A stretch of 8,290 nucleotides of DNA, taken from NCBI GenBank assembly GCA_947475495.1, contig CANJNX010000023.1:1-8290 (forward strand), written 5' to 3'. Below the pieces are notes generated by a model, which saw only the letters and a program-made list of their open reading frames with translations, searched no databases and was not told where the DNA came from. This DNA is from Comamonadaceae bacterium (GTDB lineage Bacteria > Pseudomonadota > Gammaproteobacteria > Burkholderiales > Burkholderiaceae_C). Made by a program: the position numbers and the translations under genes. Shown here piece after piece: positions 4,624-8,290 of this stretch (positions are counted from its first letter, which is position 1; each line of letters begins with the position of its first letter).

Positions 4624-7491
4624 ATGAGTGAGACACAATCCGTCTACGCCGCCTACCAAGGCAATACCCATCTCTTTGGCGGCAATGCGCCCTATGTAGA
4701 AGAGATGTATGAAAACTACCTGGCCAATCCAGGCAGTGTTCCAGACACCTGGCGCCAATACTTTGATGCGCTTCAACACGTTCCGGCAACGGACGGCAGC
4801 AACGCGAAAGACGTCCCCCACCAACCAGTTATCAATGCGTTTGCTGAGCGGGCAAAAGCAGGTGGAACCAAAGTCGTTTTGGCCAGCGCAGATGCGGAGA
4901 TGGGGCGCAAGCGGACCTCTGTTCAGCAGCTTATTGCGGCCTACCGCAATGTGGGGCAACGCTGGGCAGATTTAGACCCGCTCAAGCGAACCGAGCGTCC
5001 TGCTATCCCTGAGCTTGACCCTGCGTTTTACGGTTTTACCGATGCAGACCAAGAGACGGTGTTTGATACCAGCAATACCTTCTTTGGCAAGGACCGCATG
5101 TCCTTGCGCGAATTGTTAAATGCCTTGCGTGAAACCTATTGCGGCACCTTGGGTGCCGAGTACATGTACGCCACCGACCAAACTGAAAAGCGCTGGTGGC
5201 AACAAAAGCTCGAAAGCATTCGCAGCAAACCCAGCTTCAACGCAGAAAAGAAAAAACATATTCTGGGCCGTTTAAGCGCAGCCGAAGGCCTAGAGCGCTT
5301 TTTGCATACGAAATATGTGGGCCAAAAACGCTTTTCTTTAGAAGGCGGCGAGAGCTTTATCGCAGCGATGGATGAACTGATCCAGTCCGCCGGAAGCCAA
5401 GGCGTTCAAGAAATTGTGATCGGTATGGCCCATCGGGGCCGGCTGAATGTTTTAGTCAACATCATGGGCAAATTACCTAAGGATTTGTTCGCCGAGTTTG
5501 ACCATACTGCTCCTGAAGAGCTGACCTCTGGTGATGTGAAATACCACCAAGGCTTTAGCTCCGATATGAGTACTGCTGGGGGGCCGGTTCATTTGTCCTT
5601 GGCTTTTAACCCTTCGCATTTAGAAATTGTGAACCCGGTGGTTGAAGGCTCTGTTCGCGCTCGGATGGATCGCCGCTCGGACCCCATGGGTAAGCAGGTG
5701 CTGCCGGTTTTGGTGCATGGCGACGCCGCTTTTGCGGGCCAAGGCGTGAACCAGGAAACCTTGGCACTTGCGCAGACTCGGGGCTACACCACCGGTGGAA
5801 CGGTGCACATCATCATTAACAACCAGATTGGTTTTACGACGTCAGATCCGCGTGATATGGGATCTACCGTGTATTGCACTGACATTGTGAAAATGGTGGA
5901 AGCTCCCGTGCTGCACGCCAATGGCGACGACCCCGAAGCGGTTGTGTTGGCTGCGCAACTGGCCTTGGAATACCGGATGCAGTTCAGCAAAGATATTGTG
6001 GTCGACATTATTTGCTTCCGTAAGTTGGGCCACAACGAGCAAGACACTCCGAGCTTGACGCAGCCACTGATGTATAAAAAAATCAGTGCGCACCCCGGAA
6101 CACGAAAGCTATTTGCAGAAAAGTTAAGCGCCCAAGGATTGGGAGAGACTTTGGGCGACGACATGGTGAAAGCCTACCGTGCTGCGCTCGATGATGGCAA
6201 ACACGCGGCCGATCCGGTCCTTACCAACTTCAAGACCAAGTTCACTGTGGACTGGGCGCCGTTTTTGGGTAAAAAGTGGACCGATGCTGGCGATACAGCC
6301 ATCCCCATGGGTGAGTGGAAGCGTTTATCTGAGCGCCTCACGACCATTCCTGCTTCAGTCACGCCACACCAGTTGGTCAAAAAAGTCTACGACGACCGCG
6401 CCGCAATGGGCCGGGGTGAGATTCCCGTGGACTGGGGTATGGGTGAGCACATGGCGTTTGCGTCCTTGGTGGCCAGTGGTTACCCGGTGCGTTTGTCTGG
6501 CGAAGACTGCGGCCGCGGTACTTTCACCCACCGCCACGCCGTCATCCATGACCAAAACCGGGAGAAATGGGATGTGGGGACCTATGTGCCCTTGCAAAAC
6601 GTCGCTGACAACCAAGCGCCTTTTGTTGTCATCGACTCGATTTTGTCGGAAGAGGCGGTTTTGGGATTTGAGTATGGCTATGCCTCCAATGACCCCAACA
6701 CCCTGGTGATCTGGGAAGCGCAGTTTGGTGACTTTGCCAACGGTGCACAAGTGGTGATTGACCAGTTCATTGCCTCTGGCGAGGTGAAGTGGGGCCGTGT
6801 CAATGGCCTGACCTTGATGCTGCCGCACGGCTATGAAGGTCAAGGCCCCGAGCACAGCTCGGCCCGCCTGGAGCGCTTTATGCAGTTGGCAGCCGATACC
6901 AATATGCAGATTGTTCAACCCACAACGGCCAGCCAAATCTTTCACATCTTGCGTCGTCAAATGGTTCGCAACCTGCGTAAGCCCTTGATCATCATGACGC
7001 CGAAGTCCTTGCTGCGTAACAAAGACGCGACTTCGCCACTGAGTGAGTTCACCAAAGGCGGGTTCCAAACAGTCATCCCTGAAGTGAAGGACTTGAAGGC
7101 CGACAAGGTCAAGCGTCTCATTGTTTGCTCTGGCAAGGTCTATTACGACTTGGTCAAAAAACGCGAAGAAAAAGGTGCCGACGATGTCGCTATTGTCCGG
7201 GTGGAGCAGCTGTATCCCTTCCCCCATAAAGCGTTTAGTACGGAAGTTAAAAAATACCCGAACGCCACAGAACTGGTGTGGACACAAGACGAGCCACAAA
7301 ACCAAGGCGCTTGGTTTTTTGTGCAGCACTACATCCACGAAAACATGCTGGATGGTCAAAAACTAGGGTACTCAGGGCGTGCGGCTTCTGCGTCTCCTGC
7401 TGTGGGGTATTCCCATTTACACCAAGAGCAACAAAAAGCACTCGTTGACGGTGCGTTTGGCAAGCTCAAGGGTTTTGTTTTAAGTAAATAA
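4624..7491 (+). CDS. sucA: 2-oxoglutarate dehydrogenase E1 component (SucA/OdhA)
   Basis: This is the thiamine-diphosphate-dependent decarboxylase of the 2-oxoglutarate dehydrogenase complex. It decarboxylates 2-oxoglutarate and succinylates the E2 lipoyl arm in the cytoplasmic TCA cycle. It has 955 residues against 933 in E. coli and appears complete. The N-terminal segment HLFGGNAPYVEEMYENYLANP (about 16-36) matches the E2/E3-docking region of this family. Active-site landmarks are H270 in MAHRGRLNVL, the ThDP/Mg motif GDAAFAGQG (366-374) followed by NNQIGF (399-404), and in the second transketolase-like half EDCGRGTFTHRHAVIHDQ (from 627) and GQGPEHSSARLERF (739-752). No key residue is missing. 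The start at 4624 has GGAGGT 9 bases upstream. sucB begins 42 bp after the stop with no terminator between, so the pair is an operon; the E3 gene presumably lies beyond the window. Confidence 0.99.
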   Translation: MSETQSVYAAYQGNTHLFGGNAPYVEEMYENYLANPGSVPDTWRQYFDALQHVPATDGSNAKDVPHQPVINAFAERAKAGGTKVVLASADAEMGRKRTSVQQLIAAYRNVGQRWADLDPLKRTERPAIPELDPAFYGFTDADQETVFDTSNTFFGKDRMSLRELLNALRETYCGTLGAEYMYATDQTEKRWWQQKLESIRSKPSFNAEKKKHILGRLSAAEGLERFLHTKYVGQKRFSLEGGESFIAAMDELIQSAGSQGVQEIVIGMAHRGRLNVLVNIMGKLPKDLFAEFDHTAPEELTSGDVKYHQGFSSDMSTAGGPVHLSLAFNPSHLEIVNPVVEGSVRARMDRRSDPMGKQVLPVLVHGDAAFAGQGVNQETLALAQTRGYTTGGTVHIIINNQIGFTTSDPRDMGSTVYCTDIVKMVEAPVLHANGDDPEAVVLAAQLALEYRMQFSKDIVVDIICFRKLGHNEQDTPSLTQPLMYKKISAHPGTRKLFAEKLSAQGLGETLGDDMVKAYRAALDDGKHAADPVLTNFKTKFTVDWAPFLGKKWTDAGDTAIPMGEWKRLSERLTTIPASVTPHQLVKKVYDDRAAMGRGEIPVDWGMGEHMAFASLVASGYPVRLSGEDCGRGTFTHRHAVIHDQNREKWDVGTYVPLQNVADNQAPFVVIDSILSEEAVLGFEYGYASNDPNTLVIWEAQFGDFANGAQVVIDQFIASGEVKWGRVNGLTLMLPHGYEGQGPEHSSARLERFMQLAADTNMQIVQPTTASQIFHILRRQMVRNLRKPLIIMTPKSLLRNKDATSPLSEFTKGGFQTVIPEVKDLKADKVKRLIVCSGKVYYDLVKKREEKGADDVAIVRVEQLYPFPHKAFSTEVKKYPNATELVWTQDEPQNQGAWFFVQHYIHENMLDGQKLGYSGRAASASPAVGYSHLHQEQQKALVDGAFGKLKGFVLSK

Positions 7492-7533
7492 GCTTAGATC
7501 ACTGCCACGTCCCCCTATTTGAAAGAAATCACC

Positions 7534-8290
7534 ATGGCTATCGTAGAAGTTAAAGTTCCTCAGTTGTCTGAATCGGTGGCAGAAGCCACCATGCTGCAGT
7601 GGAAAAAGAAAGTCGGCGACGCAGTCGCTGCTGACGAGATATTGATTGATGTGGAGACGGACAAAGTCGTACTCGAAGTCCCTGCGCCATCGGCTGGCGT
7701 TTTAGTGGAAATATTGGTTGCAGATGGCGGCACGGTCACGGCCGAGCAACTGATTGCCCGCATCGATACGCAAGCCTCTGTAGGCGCAGTGTCTGCGCCC
7801 GCTGTAAAAACAGTGGCGGTAAGTGTGGCCGCAACGGCTGCCGCACCTGCGCCTGGTTCCAACAACAAGGCCGGTGTGTTGATGCCCTCGGCAGCAAAAT
7901 TGATGGCCGATAACAGCATGGCTGCGGGTTCGGTGACTGGTTCTGGCAAAGACGGCCGTGTGACCAAAGGCGATGTCCTCGCCGCTGTGCAATCCACCGC
8001 GTCCGTGATTCCGACAGGTGTGCCAACCAAGATACTGCCCCAAGTTTCTGCCCCGTCTGTCAACCTCGGCGAGCGTCCAGAGCAGCGTGTTCCTATGACC
8101 CGCCTGCGTGCGCGGGTTGCCGAGCGTTTGTTGCAATCGCAATCGACCAATGCCATTCTGACCACCTTCAACGAAATCAACATGGCGCCCGTCATGGACA
8201 TGCGCAAGCGCATGCAAGAGCGTTTCGAGAAGGAACATGGCGTGAAGCTCGGCTTCATGAGCTTCTTCGTCAAAGCAGCTGTGCACGCCC
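7534..8290 (+). CDS. sucB: Dihydrolipoyllysine succinyltransferase E2 (SucB/OdhB), N-terminal part, cut by window end
   Basis: This is the core subunit of the 2-oxoglutarate dehydrogenase complex: it accepts the succinyl group from E1 on a lipoyl-lysine and passes it to CoA. The frame is open from the ATG at 7534 to the window edge, giving 252 residues of an expected ~400-420. The lipoyl domain spans residues 1-~78 with the lipoylated K44 in ETDKVVLEV. An Ala/Pro/Val-rich flexible linker covers ~80-113. The peripheral subunit-binding domain follows at ~115-152 (VLMPSAAKLMADN through GRVTKGDVLAAV). A second linker leads to the catalytic domain, starting around RVPMTRLRARVAERLL (185-200) and continuing TTFNEINMAPVMDMRKR and LGFMSFFVKAAVHA. 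The catalytic HxxxD motif lies beyond the window. The single lipoyl domain and its MAIVEVKVPQLSESV opening identify E2o rather than pyruvate dehydrogenase E2. The SD is weak (GAAAG at 7521-7525), so coupling to sucA translation or a shared message is likely. Confidence 0.97.
   Translation, partial: MAIVEVKVPQLSESVAEATMLQWKKKVGDAVAADEILIDVETDKVVLEVPAPSAGVLVEILVADGGTVTAEQLIARIDTQASVGAVSAPAVKTVAVSVAATAAAPAPGSNNKAGVLMPSAAKLMADNSMAAGSVTGSGKDGRVTKGDVLAAVQSTASVIPTGVPTKILPQVSAPSVNLGERPEQRVPMTRLRARVAERLLQSQSTNAILTTFNEINMAPVMDMRKRMQERFEKEHGVKLGFMSFFVKAAVHA

Noticed and set aside
6355..7359. 334-codon open frame on the minus strand inside sucA
   Set aside because: It lies wholly antisense to a strongly conserved sucA coding sequence. 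Its translation shows no recognisable domain, and such long antisense frames arise from codon bias in the sense gene.
7560..8286. Long minus-strand open frames (237 and 194 codons) opposite sucB
   Set aside because: They mirror the sense sucB frame, which has a clear lipoyl domain and subunit-binding domain. Their low-complexity Thr/Ala/Ser-rich or His/Gly/Arg-rich translations are typical antisense artefacts.

Overview
This looks like an ordinary chromosomal stretch from a betaproteobacterium, most likely in the Burkholderiales and closest in flavour to the Comamonadaceae (Rhodoferax, Limnohabitans or Polaromonas type). This rests on the gene content, moderate GC, the style of the 2-oxoglutarate dehydrogenase E1 and E2 sequences, and the linkage of a propionate-CoA ligase to sucAB. 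The placement is by protein resemblance only; no database search was possible. There are no rRNA or tRNA genes, mobile elements, CRISPR arrays or phage genes, and base and codon use show no obvious sign of recent transfer.

Layout from left to right: (1) the 3' part of clpB (+), covering the end of the M-domain and the whole second AAA+ module; (2) a small secreted NlpC/P60 cysteine peptidase (-), tail-to-tail with clpB with only 9 bp between the stop codons; (3) a 196-bp AT-rich divergent intergenic region holding promoter candidates; (4) an isochorismatase-family hydrolase (+); (5) a 114-bp gap with two adjacent palindromes; (6) prpE, propionyl-CoA synthetase (+); (7) a 145-bp gap with a strong inverted repeat and a hairpin touching the sucA Shine-Dalgarno; (8) sucA (odhA), complete E1 of 2-oxoglutarate dehydrogenase (+); (9) the first 252 codons of sucB (odhB), the E2 succinyltransferase (+), cut by the window edge.

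How the genes fit together: ClpB is a stress disaggregase and the NlpC/P60 protein is an envelope peptidoglycan hydrolase; neither is clearly linked to the rest. PrpE and SucAB all make acyl-CoA thioesters that feed the TCA cycle. PrpE activates propionate, and SucAB converts 2-oxoglutarate to succinyl-CoA. sucA and sucB are 42 bp apart and almost certainly co-transcribed. Whether prpE belongs to the same transcript is open: no intrinsic terminator is visible between prpE and sucA.

I found no convincing undescribed system. The points most worth a second look are non-coding: the paired palindromes before prpE, the TTTTGCC-N8-GGCAAAA repeat just after it, and the hairpin beside the sucA ribosome binding site. 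The only functionally undefined protein is the isochorismatase-family hydrolase.
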